A program made the translations under genes and the position numbers. From Enterococcus raffinosus (GTDB lineage Bacteria; Bacillota; Bacilli; Lactobacillales; Enterococcaceae), in contig NZ_JXLA01000005.1 in NCBI RefSeq assembly GCF_001886185.1, positions 87,366-151,365 on the forward strand: a stretch of 64,000 nt of DNA. The letters run 5' to 3'. The notes under the pieces were generated by a model. The model was not told where the DNA came from and did no database searches. It was given only the letters and a program-made list of their open reading frames with translations. Shown here in pieces: positions 10,629-21,016 of the stretch. Numbering within the stretch: position 1 is the stretch's first letter; each line of letters starts with the position of its first letter.

Positions 10629-11900
10629 ATGGAATTTGAAACAAAATGTTTACATGCTGGGTATCAGCCAGAAAATGGAGGACCGCGGGTATTACCGATT
10701 GTCCAAAGTACGACCTATGCCTATGATTCTACTGATGAAATTGGGAAATTGTTTGATTTGGAAGAAGCAGGCTATTTTTACACACGATTAGCGAACCCAA
10801 CGACTGGTGCCGTAGAAGAGAAGATTGCTGCGTTAGAGGGCGGTGTGGGTGCTCTATGTACATCCTCCGGTCAAGCGGCAACTTTTTATGCAGTGTTGAA
10901 TATTTTAGAAGCGGGAGATCATTTGATTTCGTCCAGCTATATTTACGGCGGTACCTATAATTTGTTCGCTCACACCTTCAGAAAAATGGGCATCGAAGTG
11001 ACTTTTATTGATCAAGACGCTTCAAAAGAAGAAATACTGAAAGCGGCAAAACCAAATACTAAAGCGATTTTCGGCGAAACGATCGCGAATCCGGCTGTAA
11101 AAGTACTGGATCAGGAAAAATTTGCGACGGTGGCAAAAGAACTAGATATTCCATTTATCATCGACAACACCTTTGCTACACCATATTTTTGTCGTCCGAT
11201 TGATTTTGGGGCAGATATTGTCATTCACAGTACAACTAAGTATTTGGATGGTCATGCTGTGCAAACAGGTGGGGTAATCGTAGATGGCGGCACCTTTGAT
11301 TGGAACAATGGCAAGTTCCCACAGCTTTCTGAACCTGATGAAACTTATCACGGCATTGTTTATACTGAAAAATTTGGTCAGGCGGCTTATATCACCAAAG
11401 CTCGTGTTCAATTAATGCGTGACCTGGGTGCCACGCCGTCACCGCAAAATTCATTCCTATTGAATCTTGGTATGGAGACATTACCAATTCGTATGGATCG
11501 TCATTATCAAAATGCCATGACAGTAGCGAAATACTTGTCAGAACAAAAGGCGATTAAGAATGTTTTTTATCCTGGTTTAGAAAACGATGAAAACTATGAG
11601 CTGGCACAAAAGTATGTACCAAATGGATTATGCGGAGTTATTTCTGTTGAATTTTCCGGTGGAAAAGAATCGGCGGCAAAATGGCTGGATGCCTTAGACC
11701 TTGTTTCGTTAGAGGTTCACGTGGCAGATATTCGAACCTGTGCTTTGCATCCGGCGACTTCGACTCATCGCCAATTGACGGATGAAGAATTGCAGCAAGC
11801 AGGGATTTCACCAGGGCTTGTTCGATTATCTTGCGGCATTGAAAATGTAAAGGATATTCTCGCTGATCTGCAACAGGCTTTTGATAAATTGGAGGGATAA
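10629..11900 (+). CDS. metY: O-acetylhomoserine sulfhydrylase
   Basis: PLP enzyme joining O-acetylhomoserine and sulfide to give homocysteine. 423 residues, the length typical of MetY rather than of shorter cystathionine gamma-synthases (about 380). The PLP lysine is K204 in HSTTKYLDGH; the YFYTRLANPTT signature is near residue 49. A strong GAGGAGGAAGAATA precedes the ATG. It lies behind a T-box and 3 bases before metA, whose residue 111 predicts the acetyl ester, so the two genes fit one direct-sulfhydrylation route to homocysteine. Confidence 0.93.
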   Translation: MEFETKCLHAGYQPENGGPRVLPIVQSTTYAYDSTDEIGKLFDLEEAGYFYTRLANPTTGAVEEKIAALEGGVGALCTSSGQAATFYAVLNILEAGDHLISSSYIYGGTYNLFAHTFRKMGIEVTFIDQDASKEEILKAAKPNTKAIFGETIANPAVKVLDQEKFATVAKELDIPFIIDNTFATPYFCRPIDFGADIVIHSTTKYLDGHAVQTGGVIVDGGTFDWNNGKFPQLSEPDETYHGIVYTEKFGQAAYITKARVQLMRDLGATPSPQNSFLLNLGMETLPIRMDRHYQNAMTVAKYLSEQKAIKNVFYPGLENDENYELAQKYVPNGLCGVISVEFSGGKESAAKWLDALDLVSLEVHVADIRTCALHPATSTHRQLTDEELQQAGISPGLVRLSCGIENVKDILADLQQAFDKLEG

Positions 11901-11903
11901 ACC

Positions 11904-12833
11904 ATGCCCATTCGTTTAGAGCCTGATTTTCCAGCGAAATCGGTGTTAGAGTCGGAGGATATTTTTGCAATTGACAATTCTCGTGCGGAACATCAGGATA
12001 TTCGTCCATTAAAGCTATTAATCTTAAATTTGATGCCAAATAAAATCGATACAGAAATTCATTTACTGCGTTTGATTAGCCAAAGCCCCTTACAAATTGA
12101 CGTAGATTTTTTAAAAGTGGCTAGTCATGAGCACAAACATACTAGTAAAACACATCTCGACAAATTCTATTTGGACTTCTCACAAATAAAGGATACTTGT
12201 TATGATGGATTGATTATCACAGGGGCTCCGGTTGAACAACTTGCTTTTGAAGAAGTAGACTATTGGCCGGAGTTGGTTGAGATCATGGATTGGAGCCAAA
12301 CTTCAGTGACGTCTGTCGTGCATATCTGTTGGGGAGCGCAAGCAGGTCTGTACCATCATTTTGGCGTTGAGAAGGTTCCATTTAAGGAAAAGTTATTTGG
12401 GATCTATAAGCAGGACATCGAGCATCATTTTCGTTTATTCAGAGGATTTGATGATCGCTTTTGGATGCCGCAGTCTCGATATACTGGTATCAATGAGGAA
12501 CAAGTACGTCAAAGAAAAATCAAAGTAATTGCGAAGGATGAAGAAGAACGGTCTGCTATTTTAATATCGGATGATGAACACGATGTTTTTTTGATGGGTC
12601 ATTTTGAATATGCCACCGATACGTTGGAAAAAGAATATTTACGAGACCATGATCGTGGGATAGATACGGCAAAACCAGCAAATTACTACGAGAATGGGAA
12701 AATTTATAATTACTGGCGCGCGCAAGCACACCTGTTTTATCACAATTGGTTGAATGATGTGTATCAAATGACGCCTTATCAGTTAGAGAGAATCCGTGAA
12801 CTGCAAAAAGAAAGAAAGCTGAGATCAATTTGA
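11904..12833 (+). CDS. metAA: Homoserine O-acetyltransferase (MetA family)
   Basis: Acyl transfer to homoserine, first committed step of methionine synthesis. 309 residues, aligned throughout with the E. coli MetA fold. The nucleophile is C142 in HICWGAQAG. Residue 111 is glutamate (GAPVEQLAF); in this family Glu111 is associated with acetyl-CoA and Gly111 with succinyl-CoA (Bacillus cereus versus E. coli enzymes). I therefore call it an acetyltransferase, matching the metY partner. Its last codons form one arm of a terminator shared with the convergent gene. Confidence 0.93.
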   Translation: MPIRLEPDFPAKSVLESEDIFAIDNSRAEHQDIRPLKLLILNLMPNKIDTEIHLLRLISQSPLQIDVDFLKVASHEHKHTSKTHLDKFYLDFSQIKDTCYDGLIITGAPVEQLAFEEVDYWPELVEIMDWSQTSVTSVVHICWGAQAGLYHHFGVEKVPFKEKLFGIYKQDIEHHFRLFRGFDDRFWMPQSRYTGINEEQVRQRKIKVIAKDEEERSAILISDDEHDVFLMGHFEYATDTLEKEYLRDHDRGIDTAKPANYYENGKIYNYWRAQAHLFYHNWLNDVYQMTPYQLERIRELQKERKLRSI

Positions 12834-12846
12834 TCTCAGCTTTCTT
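12812..12846. terminator. Bidirectional terminator embedded in the ends of metA and the PPDK regulator gene
   Basis: AAGAAAGCTGAGATC and GATCTCAGCTTTCTT form a perfect 15-base stem with loop AATTT. The two stop codons face each other 2 bases apart inside it, so both proteins end in codons that belong to the stem. Confidence 0.75.
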
Positions 12847-13690
12847 CTTCCATAAAGTAATAACTATGGTCTTCAAGATCCAAAGCACTCATAATCATGG
12901 CTGCTGTTTCTTCAATAGAGAGTGTGGCGACATTAATAATTTCACAACCTAGCTTTTGGTAGAGATCATTGGCAAATTTCAGTTCTGCTTGAATTTTTTC
13001 ACGATCTGAATAGGCTGTTTCTGGGTTTAGCCCATAGGCGCGCATCCGTTCTTTACGAATGCCAATTAATACTTCAGGATCATTCGTTAAGCCGACAATT
13101 TTTTTCGGATCAATTTCAAACAATTGTTTTGGAATATGGGCTTGCGGAATCAAGGGCAAGTTTGCGACTTTTAAATTCTTGTTGGCTAAGTACAAGCTCA
13201 ATGGTGTTTTTGATGTGCGAGACACGCCTAATAACACGACATCCGCCTCTAAAAAGCCGCGTGGATCTTTTCCATCATCGTATTTTACGGCAAATTCCAT
13301 TGCTTTGATTCGTTTGAAATAATTTTCATTCAAATGATGCAACGCACCTCGTTCACCAGTTGGTTCAAGCTGTGCACGTCTGCCGATCTCACTCACAACT
13401 GGATTCAATAGGTCCATCGTAAACAGGTCTTCATTGTCACAAAATTCTTTCGCAATTTTTGATAGTTTTGGATCGATCAGTGTATAGATGATCATACCGT
13501 TCTCGGCCTTGGCGTCATTTAAGGCTTTCATCAATAATTCTTCTGTGTGTACAAAGGTACGACGGAAGAGACAGAATTCTACGGTTGGGTATTGGGCCAT
13601 TGAGGCTTGCGCCAGCTTAGAGGCTGTTTCCCCAGCAGAATCAGAGATGATGAAAATAGTGACTAACTCATTTTGTTTTTCGCTATCCAT
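12836..13690 (-). CDS. Pyruvate, phosphate dikinase regulatory protein (DUF299), copy 1
   Basis: Family of bifunctional kinase/pyrophosphorylases that switch PPDK or PEP synthase off and on by ADP-dependent threonine phosphorylation. 284 residues; the nucleotide-binding GVSRTSKTP loop is at 155-163 and the N-terminal ISDSAGETA at 15-23. It is divergent from the Fur-family gene. A second, differing copy lies at 36952-37764 next to a CcpN-like regulator. Which copy acts on PPDK is unknown, and no PPDK gene is in the window. Confidence 0.9.
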   Translation of the reverse strand: MDSEKQNELVTIFIISDSAGETASKLAQASMAQYPTVEFCLFRRTFVHTEELLMKALNDAKAENGMIIYTLIDPKLSKIAKEFCDNEDLFTMDLLNPVVSEIGRRAQLEPTGERGALHHLNENYFKRIKAMEFAVKYDDGKDPRGFLEADVVLLGVSRTSKTPLSLYLANKNLKVANLPLIPQAHIPKQLFEIDPKKIVGLTNDPEVLIGIRKERMRAYGLNPETAYSDREKIQAELKFANDLYQKLGCEIINVATLSIEETAAMIMSALDLEDHSYYFMEEES

Positions 13691-13775
13691 AAAGAAAAAC
13701 TCCCTTGCAATCAGTAATAATTTATTATACCATACTGTTTATTCGGAATCATTACACTTTGAAACGAGGGAGAAT

Positions 13776-14213
13776 ATGACACAAACGACTTTATTAGAAA
13801 AAGCCTTGGCAAAAGTAAAGGAAAATGGCTTTAAGTATACAAAGAAACGTGAAACGTTATTAGATTATTTGATCAAATGCAATCGTTACGTTGCGGCTCG
13901 TGAGGTTTATGATTATTTGAACGAACAATTTCCTGGGTTGAGCTATGATACGGTGTATCGCAATTTAAGAGAATTTTGTGAAATTGGCTTGATCGAAGAC
14001 ACGGAGCTGCAAGGAGAGATGAAATTCCGCTTCAGCTGCAGTGAAAATTTTGAACATCACCATCATTTTATTTGTACCGTATGCGGAATGACAAAGGAAA
14101 TCCATATGTGTCCAATGAACTTCTTTAAAGAACAATTAGATGGCTGCGAAATCGAGGGGCACCGCTTTGAATTATATGGGCGTTGTGAGAAATGTCAAAA
14201 ACTGCATGAATAA
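13776..14213 (+). CDS. Fur-family metalloregulator, probably Zur
   Basis: A 145-residue repressor: N-terminal winged helix (VAAREVYDYLNEQFPGLSYDTVYRNL region, about 36-65), then a dimerisation domain with HHHHF near 95 and two CxxC pairs (CTVCG, CEKCQ) that hold the structural zinc. The ATG at 13776 follows GAGGGAGAAT; the much longer open frame upstream runs antisense to the divergent gene and is spurious. Fur, Zur and PerR look alike; the family resemblance and the rpsU neighbourhood make Zur my first choice, but this is inference. Confidence 0.82.
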   Translation: MTQTTLLEKALAKVKENGFKYTKKRETLLDYLIKCNRYVAAREVYDYLNEQFPGLSYDTVYRNLREFCEIGLIEDTELQGEMKFRFSCSENFEHHHHFICTVCGMTKEIHMCPMNFFKEQLDGCEIEGHRFELYGRCEKCQKLHE

Positions 14214-14351
14214 ATTAAGAATTAAAATTCTTCAGTACCTTGACTCAAAATAGCCCATTAGATATAATAACTTATGGACGGTCTTGTTGTTTGGAAGTAC
14301 ATTTCAATAACAAAAACGGTTACATTTCAAGCCCGGAGGGAGGGAATTTAT

Positions 14352-14528
14352 ATGTCAAAAACAGTGGTTCGTAAAAATGAATCTCTTGACGATGCTCTTC
14401 GTCGCTTCAAACGTTCCGTTTCAAAAGCAGGGACTCTACAAGAATCTCGCAAACGTGAATTTTATGAAAAACCAAGTGTGAAACGTAAGAAAAAATCAGA
14501 AGCAGCTAGAAAACGTAAGAAATTCTAG
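14352..14528 (+). CDS. rpsU: 30S ribosomal protein S21
   Basis: A 58-residue basic protein of the small ribosomal subunit, with the usual start [21 protein letters not shown] and an extremely lysine/arginine-rich C-terminus. GGAGGGAGGGAATTTAT precedes the ATG at 14352. It precedes yqeY by about 20 bases, the conserved order in Firmicutes. Confidence 0.98.
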   Translation: MSKTVVRKNESLDDALRRFKRSVSKAGTLQESRKREFYEKPSVKRKKKSEAARKRKKF

Positions 14529-14549
14529 TCTGTGAACGGAGTGATTCTA

Positions 14550-14996
14550 TTGTCACTACTTACTACCTTGAATGAAGACATGAAGCAAGCGATGCGAGCA
14601 AAAGATAAAGAGACTTTGCAAGTGATCCGGATGCTTAAAGCTTCGATTCAAAATGAGCAGATTAAAAAAGGTCAGGATTTAAATGACGAAGAAGAATTGA
14701 CAGTATTGTCTCGCGAGATGAAACAACGCCGTGATTCTCTATCCGAGTTTGAAAAAGCTGATCGCACCGATTTGGCTGATAAGGTCAAAAAGGAAATTGT
14801 AATTGTTGAAAAATATTTGCCGGCTCAACTTTCAGAAGAAGAGATTCGTGCAATTGTTTCAGAGGCGATTACAGCAACAGGAGCGACTTCACCAAAGGAA
14901 TTTGGTAAAGTGATGGGAGCAGTGATGCCGAAAGTCAAAGGCAAAGCCGATGGCAATCAAGTCAACGCAGTCGTCAAAGAGCTTCTAAACAAATAA
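14550..14996 (+). CDS. yqeY: YqeY/GatB-like domain protein
   Basis: A 148-residue protein of the YqeY family, related to the C-terminal tRNA-binding domain of the amidotransferase GatB (GAT-YqeY); role unproven. The motif SPKEFGKVMGAVMPKVKGKADG is typical. I choose the TTG at 14550 (MSLLTTLNEDMKQAM), because it follows GGAG by 8 bases and matches family N-termini; an in-frame GTG at 14532 would add 6 residues with no ribosome site. Confidence 0.9.
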   Translation: MSLLTTLNEDMKQAMRAKDKETLQVIRMLKASIQNEQIKKGQDLNDEEELTVLSREMKQRRDSLSEFEKADRTDLADKVKKEIVIVEKYLPAQLSEEEIRAIVSEAITATGATSPKEFGKVMGAVMPKVKGKADGNQVNAVVKELLNK

Positions 14997-15004
14997 GCAA
15001 TAAC

Positions 15005-15036
15005 GAGTCGAGAGAATTTTCTCTCGGCTTTTTTTT
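15005..15036 (+). terminator. Terminator after yqeY
   Basis: CGAGAGAA / TTCTCTCG hairpin followed by a run of eight Ts. Confidence 0.85.
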
Positions 15037-15144
15037 GCTTAAATAACCAGTTTCTCAGGTTCTCTTTATCTAGAGGTTAGACAATTTTTCTTTTATTTAG
15101 AGTGTGGTATTATAAGAAGGAATGATTCATGAAGGGATGAGCGC

Positions 15145-16128
15145 TTGTTGAATAGCAACGATTTTGAGTCGTTAGAGATAAAGCTTGATGGAAAAGATGA
15201 CATCAGTATGCTTTTAGGTACCCACGATAAACACGTTAAATTTTTAGAAGAGAATACGGAAACGACAATCAATACTCGCGGAGAAACAATCCAAATCATT
15301 GGGCCGAAAGAAGAGGCGAAACTGGTTGGAGATATTATTCGAACATTGCAGATTTTGATTGATCGTGGAATCAAGGTGGCGACACCCGATGTAATGACTG
15401 CATTACGTCTTGGACGTGAGAACCACCTAGATGAGTTTGTCATGATGTATGAAGAAGAGCTATTAAAGGATCGCAATGGAAAACCGATTCGCCCTAAAAA
15501 TATTGGACAAAGCCGATATATTGCAGCTATCCGAAAATCTGACGTTGTTTTCGGTGTTGGACCAGCGGGTACGGGGAAAACTTATCTAGCAATTGTCATG
15601 GCAATCGCTGCCTTGAAAAAAGGTGAGGTACAGCGTATTATTTTGACACGCCCTGCGGTAGAGGCGGGAGAAAGTCTAGGCTTTCTGCCAGGAGATTTAA
15701 AGGAAAAAGTTGATCCATATCTACGCCCAATGTATGATGCTTTACATCAGATATTCGGTGTGGAGCACACGAACCGTTTATTAGAACGTGGTGTTATCGA
15801 AATTGCGCCGCTTGCATACATGCGGGGACGGACATTGGATGATGCTTTTGTTATTTTAGATGAGGCACAAAATACGACAATTTCGCAAATGAAGATGTTT
15901 TTGACGCGTCTTGGATTTAATTCCAAAATGATTGTAAACGGGGATACGTCTCAGGTAGATTTACCAAGGGGACAAGTCAGTGGATTGATTCACGCGGAGC
16001 GGACCTTGCAAGGGATCAAGAAGATTCGCTTCGTGAACTTTGAGGCAGGAGATGTTGTCCGACACCCTGTAGTTGCGGAGATTATTGAAGCGTATGAACA
16101 AGAGAACCTACGACGCCAAGAAAAGTAG
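15145..16128 (+). CDS. phoH: PhoH family ATPase
   Basis: Cytosolic P-loop NTPase, 327 residues, probably acting on RNA; exact role not settled. Walker A GPAGTGKT at 139-146, Walker B VILDEAQN, and an N-terminal KH-like segment before it. The start is one of two adjacent TTG codons (15145 or 15148) after AAGGGATGAG. First gene of the phoH-pgpH-ybeY-dgkA-era cluster; PhoH and YbeY are neighbours in most bacteria and are thought to act together in ribosome and RNA quality control. Confidence 0.94.
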   Translation: MLNSNDFESLEIKLDGKDDISMLLGTHDKHVKFLEENTETTINTRGETIQIIGPKEEAKLVGDIIRTLQILIDRGIKVATPDVMTALRLGRENHLDEFVMMYEEELLKDRNGKPIRPKNIGQSRYIAAIRKSDVVFGVGPAGTGKTYLAIVMAIAALKKGEVQRIILTRPAVEAGESLGFLPGDLKEKVDPYLRPMYDALHQIFGVEHTNRLLERGVIEIAPLAYMRGRTLDDAFVILDEAQNTTISQMKMFLTRLGFNSKMIVNGDTSQVDLPRGQVSGLIHAERTLQGIKKIRFVNFEAGDVVRHPVVAEIIEAYEQENLRRQEK

Positions 16129-16143
16129 TCAGGAGGGAATTGG

Positions 16144-18348
16144 ATGTTAAATCGACCCATCAATAACTTGCTGAAAAAATTAGGTTCAAAATTAATACCG
16201 ATTATTCTAGGTGTCTTTTCACTGGTACTAGTTTTGACGATGCTTTCCAGCGTCATTCAAAAAAGTGTTGACTACAAAGAAGGTCAAGTCGCAACAGAAA
16301 GTATTCGTGCGAATAAGACGATTGAGAATAAGGCTGAAACAGATCAGAAGCGTCAGCTGGCTGCAGAAGCTGTGACGCCGGAATATACGTATCAAGCGGA
16401 TTTGGCTCAGACGCAGCATGATCGAATCAATCAATTGATTACGTTGATCCAAAAGGCTAATAGCGATCTAGATAAAAATTATCAGACCAAAGTATCGCAG
16501 GCCAAAGATGGTGAAAAGGTTCCTCAGCCAACGGTTGATGAGCGTGTTGCCGCTGTTAAAAAGAATTTTGAAGGTTTGGACCAAGATGCGGTTACCTTTT
16601 ATCAGCAGCTGCCGGAGGATTTTTATCAGGCAGTTGTGCAATTAAGCGCGACGGAATTGACAAAAGTTGGCACGGAAAGTCTGAAGCTCTTAGATGAACA
16701 GATGGCAAAACGCATCCGACAAAGCGATTTAGCTGAATATAAACAGCAGGCCATTGATAAAATTCAAGGATTAGGTTTGTCAGATGAATCAAATCAAGTA
16801 ATGCGCTATTTGCTTGAAAATGGCATCATTATCAATGATTCGCTAAATCAGAAGCGGACGGATGAACTAAAAGAACAAGCCAGTGATTCTGTTCAACCAG
16901 TAATGATTTATCAAGGGGAAGTTATTGTCCGTGAAGGAAGCCAGATCGATGCTAATGCAATTAATAAGTTGAAGCTATTAGGATTGACTAGTTCAGGCAC
17001 CTCGATTTTTCCTTTGATTGCGATGATTCTGTCAGCGATTCTGCAGGGTGTGTTGCTATGGTTTTATAGTCGTCAGTTTGAAGTCGAATTTCAACGTGTG
17101 CGCTTTATTCTATTTTATAGCGCGACGATGACGATCGGTGTTTTCATCATGAAAATACTGCAGGCGTTTCAAGGAGCTTCTTCGAACAATATGGCATTGT
17201 TTTTCCCAGCAGCCTTTATGCCGTTGATCTTGACTGTATTTGTTAATCGTCGGGCAGGGGCATTATCCGCTGTTTTCCAAACGGTTTTTGCGTTGTTTAT
17301 TTATTACAAAGCTATTGGAACCAATATGCTGCCGGTTATCTTAATGACCTATCTTTTTTCTGGTACGCTGGCAGTCATGGTTAAGCAAAAACGTCTATCC
17401 GATCAAGTGAAGCAAGCAATGCTATGGATCGTCGCATTTCCAATCATTTGGTCGATTATTTTAAGTATTTATCAAGGGATGTCCTTCACTGATCCACAAA
17501 CTTGGGGATTACTGTTAGGTGCTTTTGCAGCTAGCATCCTATCTTTTATTATGGGGATGGGCTTGCAGCCGTATATTGAAATTTTAGTTACTGACAGTGG
17601 TGTGATTACGCTAAATGAACTAAGTAACCCCAATCATCCACTTTTGAAGGAATTACTTGAAAAGGCACCAGGAACGTACCATCATTCAATGATGGTGGCT
17701 AACTTAAGCGCCAATGCGGTAGCCGAGATTGGCGGTCGTTCACTTTTAACACGAGTAGCCTGCTACTATCATGATATTGGTAAAATTCGGCATGCGAATT
17801 TCTTCGTAGAAAATCTGCCGACAGGAGCGGAAAATCCGCATAACTTTTTATTGCCAGAAGATAGCAAGCAAATCATCTTCGGTCATGTTATCGAAGGGGC
17901 AAAGATCTTAAAGGAATACAAAATGCCTCAAATGGTCATCGATATCTGCTATCAACACCATGGCACGACGTTAATGAAATTCTTCTATTTTAAGGCAAAA
18001 GAGCGGAATCCAGATACAACTGAAGCAGAGTTCCGTTATCCAGGTCCTAAGCCACAAACACGTGAAGCTGGCGTAGTAAATATCGCTGACAGCTGTGAAG
18101 CGGCCGTTCGAGCAATGGATCACCCTTCAATTGATAAAATTACTGAATTTGTTCATAATTTAATTGAAGAACGGATCAATGATGGACAGCTGGATGACTC
18201 CGGTTTGACGTTAAAAGAAATCCGTATCGTTGAAAAATCATTGATCAGCGGACTAAGCTCGACCTTCCATTCACGGATCAAGTATCCACGGATGCAGTCA
18301 GAGGCCGAGAAGATGAAAGAAGAGCAAGAGAAAAAAGGAGAAGAGTAA
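16144..18348 (+). CDS. pgpH: 7TM-HD family cyclic-di-AMP phosphodiesterase
   Basis: A 734-residue membrane protein of the PgpH/YqfF type. In order: one N-terminal membrane helix, a large extracellular 7TMR-HDED sensor region (about 40-270), seven membrane helices (about 285-480), and a cytosolic HD domain with [10 protein letters not shown] around residue 542. In Listeria and other Firmicutes this family hydrolyses c-di-AMP. The stop codon overlaps the ybeY start (TAATG). Confidence 0.93.
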   Translation: MLNRPINNLLKKLGSKLIPIILGVFSLVLVLTMLSSVIQKSVDYKEGQVATESIRANKTIENKAETDQKRQLAAEAVTPEYTYQADLAQTQHDRINQLITLIQKANSDLDKNYQTKVSQAKDGEKVPQPTVDERVAAVKKNFEGLDQDAVTFYQQLPEDFYQAVVQLSATELTKVGTESLKLLDEQMAKRIRQSDLAEYKQQAIDKIQGLGLSDESNQVMRYLLENGIIINDSLNQKRTDELKEQASDSVQPVMIYQGEVIVREGSQIDANAINKLKLLGLTSSGTSIFPLIAMILSAILQGVLLWFYSRQFEVEFQRVRFILFYSATMTIGVFIMKILQAFQGASSNNMALFFPAAFMPLILTVFVNRRAGALSAVFQTVFALFIYYKAIGTNMLPVILMTYLFSGTLAVMVKQKRLSDQVKQAMLWIVAFPIIWSIILSIYQGMSFTDPQTWGLLLGAFAASILSFIMGMGLQPYIEILVTDSGVITLNELSNPNHPLLKELLEKAPGTYHHSMMVANLSANAVAEIGGRSLLTRVACYYHDIGKIRHANFFVENLPTGAENPHNFLLPEDSKQIIFGHVIEGAKILKEYKMPQMVIDICYQHHGTTLMKFFYFKAKERNPDTTEAEFRYPGPKPQTREAGVVNIADSCEAAVRAMDHPSIDKITEFVHNLIEERINDGQLDDSGLTLKEIRIVEKSLISGLSSTFHSRIKYPRMQSEAEKMKEEQEKKGEE

Positions 18349-18821
18349 TGGATATTACTTTTATTGACGAAACAGAGCAGGTCTCTGATGAAAAAATCCA
18401 AGAAATCGACGGCGTGCTGCAATTTGCTGCTGATTACTTAAAACTGCCGAAAGATACTGAAATGTCTGTTACTTTTATGGACAATGCCGCAATTCAAGTG
18501 ATCAACCGTGACTATCGCGATAAAGACGCACCAACGGACGTAATCAGCTTCGCCTTAGAAGAAGAAGGTGAAGATGAAGTTCCCATCATTATGGACGAGG
18601 AGAATCCGATGCCGAGAAATCTTGGTGATATCATGATTTCAACAGAACGTGCCCGTGAACAGGCAGAAGAGTATGGACACAGTTTTGACCGTGAACTAGG
18701 GTTTCTAGCCGTACATGGCTTTTTACATATCAATGGGTACGACCATATGACACCTGAGGATGAAAAAGAGATGTTTGGTCTACAGAAAGAGATATTAGAT
18801 GCCTATGGACTTAAAAGATAA
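18348..18821 (+). CDS. ybeY: rRNA maturation endoribonuclease YbeY
   Basis: Zinc-dependent RNase of 16S rRNA 3'-end processing and ribosome quality control, 157 residues. The metal site [11 protein letters not shown] is complete near residues 123-133. It overlaps pgpH by one base and dgkA by 23 bases, in the standard Firmicutes order. Confidence 0.97.
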   Translation: MDITFIDETEQVSDEKIQEIDGVLQFAADYLKLPKDTEMSVTFMDNAAIQVINRDYRDKDAPTDVISFALEEEGEDEVPIIMDEENPMPRNLGDIMISTERAREQAEEYGHSFDRELGFLAVHGFLHINGYDHMTPEDEKEMFGLQKEILDAYGLKR

Positions 18822-19194
18822 AACGGAAAAAAACAAGCATTTTGTCACATCTTTGGAATTCGCGATTCAAGGAATTAAGACAGTTTTTCAAGAAGAGCGC
18901 AACATGCGAGCCCATGTAGTCTTTGGGCTAATGGCAATTTTGGTGGCATTCTTGCTGGGCGTATCGGTGCTTGAGTGGCTGTGGATTTTTCTAGCAGTCT
19001 TTCTAGTTTGGATTGTTGAGATTATCAATACTGTATTTGAAAATGTAGTAGATATGGTCACGGATTGTCATTTCCATCCGATTGGAAAGAAGATCAAGGA
19101 TATGGCCGCTGGAGCCGTTCTAGTGACGTCAGTCTTTGCCATTATTGTGGGTGTGATCATCTTCCTACCAAAAATTATTGAGCTTTTTCTTTAA
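18799..19194 (+). CDS. dgkA: Undecaprenol/diacylglycerol kinase, DgkA family
   Basis: Small integral membrane kinase, 131 residues, with three membrane helices (about 40-58, 60-80, 104-128). The family signature is [17 protein letters not shown]. In Gram-positives the enzyme mainly phosphorylates undecaprenol, recycling the cell-wall lipid carrier. The start at 18799 is inside ybeY with GAAAGAG 7 bases before it; an ATG at 18805 is an alternative and loses only two residues. Confidence 0.94.
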   Translation: MPMDLKDKTEKNKHFVTSLEFAIQGIKTVFQEERNMRAHVVFGLMAILVAFLLGVSVLEWLWIFLAVFLVWIVEIINTVFENVVDMVTDCHFHPIGKKIKDMAAGAVLVTSVFAIIVGVIIFLPKIIELFL

Positions 19195-19230
19195 AAAAGT
19201 AATTACCAAAGGTTCAGAAAGGACTTTTAT

Positions 19231-20130
19231 ATGACAGAACATAAATCAGGGTTTGTGGCGATTGTTGGTCGACCCAATGTTGGAAAATCCACCTTATTAA
19301 ATCGTATTGTAGGACAAAAAATCGCCATTATGAGTGATAAGGCACAAACCACTAGAAATAAAATCCAAGGGGTTTATACGACTCCTGAGGCACAGGTGAT
19401 CTTCATTGATACGCCAGGAATTCATAAGCCAAAGCATCGCTTAGGGGATTACATGGTAGAGATGGCCTACAGCGCCCTACGTGAAGTCGATGCGATTCTA
19501 TTCATGGTCAGTGCAGATCAAAAGCGTGGACGCGGAGATGATTTCATCTTGGAGCGTTTAAGCCAACAGGAAGTCCCAGTTTACCTAGTGATCAATAAGA
19601 TTGATACAATCCATCCAGACGATTTGCTAGCAATCATTGATGACTATCGTACGATTATGGATTTCAAAGAGATCATCCCGATCTCAGCGACTGAAGGAAA
19701 TAATGTGGAACATTTATTAGAAGTTTTAGTCGATCAAATGGATGAAGGTCCGCAATATTTCCCAGATGATCAAATTACAGATCATCCGGAATACTTTATC
19801 GTTTCTGAATTGATTCGTGAAAAAGTATTGAGTCTGACCCGTGATGAGGTGCCTCACTCTGTAGCAGTTGTTACAGAATCAATGAAGCGAGATGAAAATG
19901 ATAAGGTTCATATACAAGCGACAATTATTGTAGAGCGGACAAGCCAAAAAGGGATTATTATCGGAAAAGGTGGTAAGATGCTGAAAAATATCGGTACTCA
20001 GGCCCGTAAGGATATCGAAACCCTTTTAGCAGACAAAGTTTATTTAGAGCTTTGGGTGAAAGTCCAAAAAGACTGGCGCGATAAGCAAACGTATCTGCAA
20101 GATTATGGCTATCGCAAAGAGGATTATTAA
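19231..20130 (+). CDS. era: GTPase Era
   Basis: Ribosome-assembly GTPase that binds the 3' end of 16S rRNA. 299 residues: G1 GRPNVGKST (about 13-21), G3 DTPG, G4 NKID, and a C-terminal KH domain with [20 protein letters not shown] precedes the ATG. A strong hairpin separates it from recO. Confidence 0.98.
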   Translation: MTEHKSGFVAIVGRPNVGKSTLLNRIVGQKIAIMSDKAQTTRNKIQGVYTTPEAQVIFIDTPGIHKPKHRLGDYMVEMAYSALREVDAILFMVSADQKRGRGDDFILERLSQQEVPVYLVINKIDTIHPDDLLAIIDDYRTIMDFKEIIPISATEGNNVEHLLEVLVDQMDEGPQYFPDDQITDHPEYFIVSELIREKVLSLTRDEVPHSVAVVTESMKRDENDKVHIQATIIVERTSQKGIIIGKGGKMLKNIGTQARKDIETLLADKVYLELWVKVQKDWRDKQTYLQDYGYRKEDY

Positions 20131-20135
20131 GGAAA

Positions 20136-20171
20136 AGGAGCTTCACGATTTTTTTCGTGGAGCTTTTTGTA
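20136..20171 (+). terminator. Hairpin terminator between era and recO
   Basis: AGCTTCACGA / TCGTGGAGCT around a T-rich loop, followed by TTTTTG. It would reduce or stop read-through into recO. Confidence 0.8.
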
Positions 20172-20202
20172 AGTCGAATAGTTAATAATGGGAGGTGAAG
20201 TT

Positions 20203-20979
20203 TTGGCGCAAATTGGTGAAACAAAAGGCATCATTTTATTTAGTCGGGATTATAAGGAAAAGGACAAGCTGATCAAAATATTTACAGAATCGGCGGGGAA
20301 GGTCATGTTTTTCGCCAAGGGAATCCACCGAGCCAATAATCCATTACAGACAGCCGTTCAGCCATTTACCGAAGCGGTGTTCATCGGAAATCTGAAAACA
20401 GAGGGGCTTTCTTTCCTGAATAGTGCGAAAGAAATTCAACCTATGCGTAAATTGCAGGAAGACATTTTTTTAAATGCTTATGGCTCCTATATTTTAGGAT
20501 TAGCAGATGCCGCAATTGAAGACCACGTGTATGACCCTTCGCTGTATGGATTTACTCGAGAGGCATTGCAGCGGATGAATGAGGGAGCAGACGGCGAGAC
20601 GATCATGAATATCTACGAAGTTCAGATCATGCAGCGTTTTGGTATTTCTCTGAATTGGCAGGCCTGCGGGGTCTGCGGGAAAAGAACTGGCGCATTTGAT
20701 TTTTCTTCAAAATACAATGGGATTCTCTGTGAAGAGCATTGGCATTTGGACCAGCATCGCTACCATGCCGATCCACGAGCAATCTATTTTCTTCGAATGT
20801 TTAACAGCATCACCTACGAAAACATCAATACCATCAATTTAAAGCCGGAAACAAAAAAAGCGATCCGACAGACATTGGATCAGCTCTATGAGGAATATAT
20901 CGGGTTGCACTTAAAAAGCAAGAAGTTTATTGATCAAATGAGTGAATGGCAAGACGTGCTAAAACCAAGAGAAGAGTAA
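20203..20979 (+). CDS. recO: DNA repair protein RecO
   Basis: Annealing and RecA-loading factor of the RecFOR pathway. 258 residues from a TTG start at 20203, which follows GGAGGTGA by a good 7 bases; the ATG at 20188 lies upstream of the ribosome site. N-terminal OB fold (KGIILFSRDYKEKDKLIKIF), then a helical part with zinc ligands CGVCGK and CEEH. Confidence 0.95.
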   Translation: MAQIGETKGIILFSRDYKEKDKLIKIFTESAGKVMFFAKGIHRANNPLQTAVQPFTEAVFIGNLKTEGLSFLNSAKEIQPMRKLQEDIFLNAYGSYILGLADAAIEDHVYDPSLYGFTREALQRMNEGADGETIMNIYEVQIMQRFGISLNWQACGVCGKRTGAFDFSSKYNGILCEEHWHLDQHRYHADPRAIYFLRMFNSITYENINTINLKPETKKAIRQTLDQLYEEYIGLHLKSKKFIDQMSEWQDVLKPREE

Positions 20980-21016
20980 TCTGCAAAACCTAATGGGTGT
21001 TGCAGGTTATTTTTTT
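20980..21016. terminator. Bidirectional terminator after recO
   Basis: CTGCAAAACC / GGTGTTGCAG hairpin followed by TTATTTTTTT; it also ends the convergent membrane gene at 21007. Confidence 0.75.

Noticed and set aside
13488..13775. N-terminal extension of the Fur-family gene
   Set aside because: It is antisense to the divergent PPDK regulator; the family start with a good ribosome site is at 13776.
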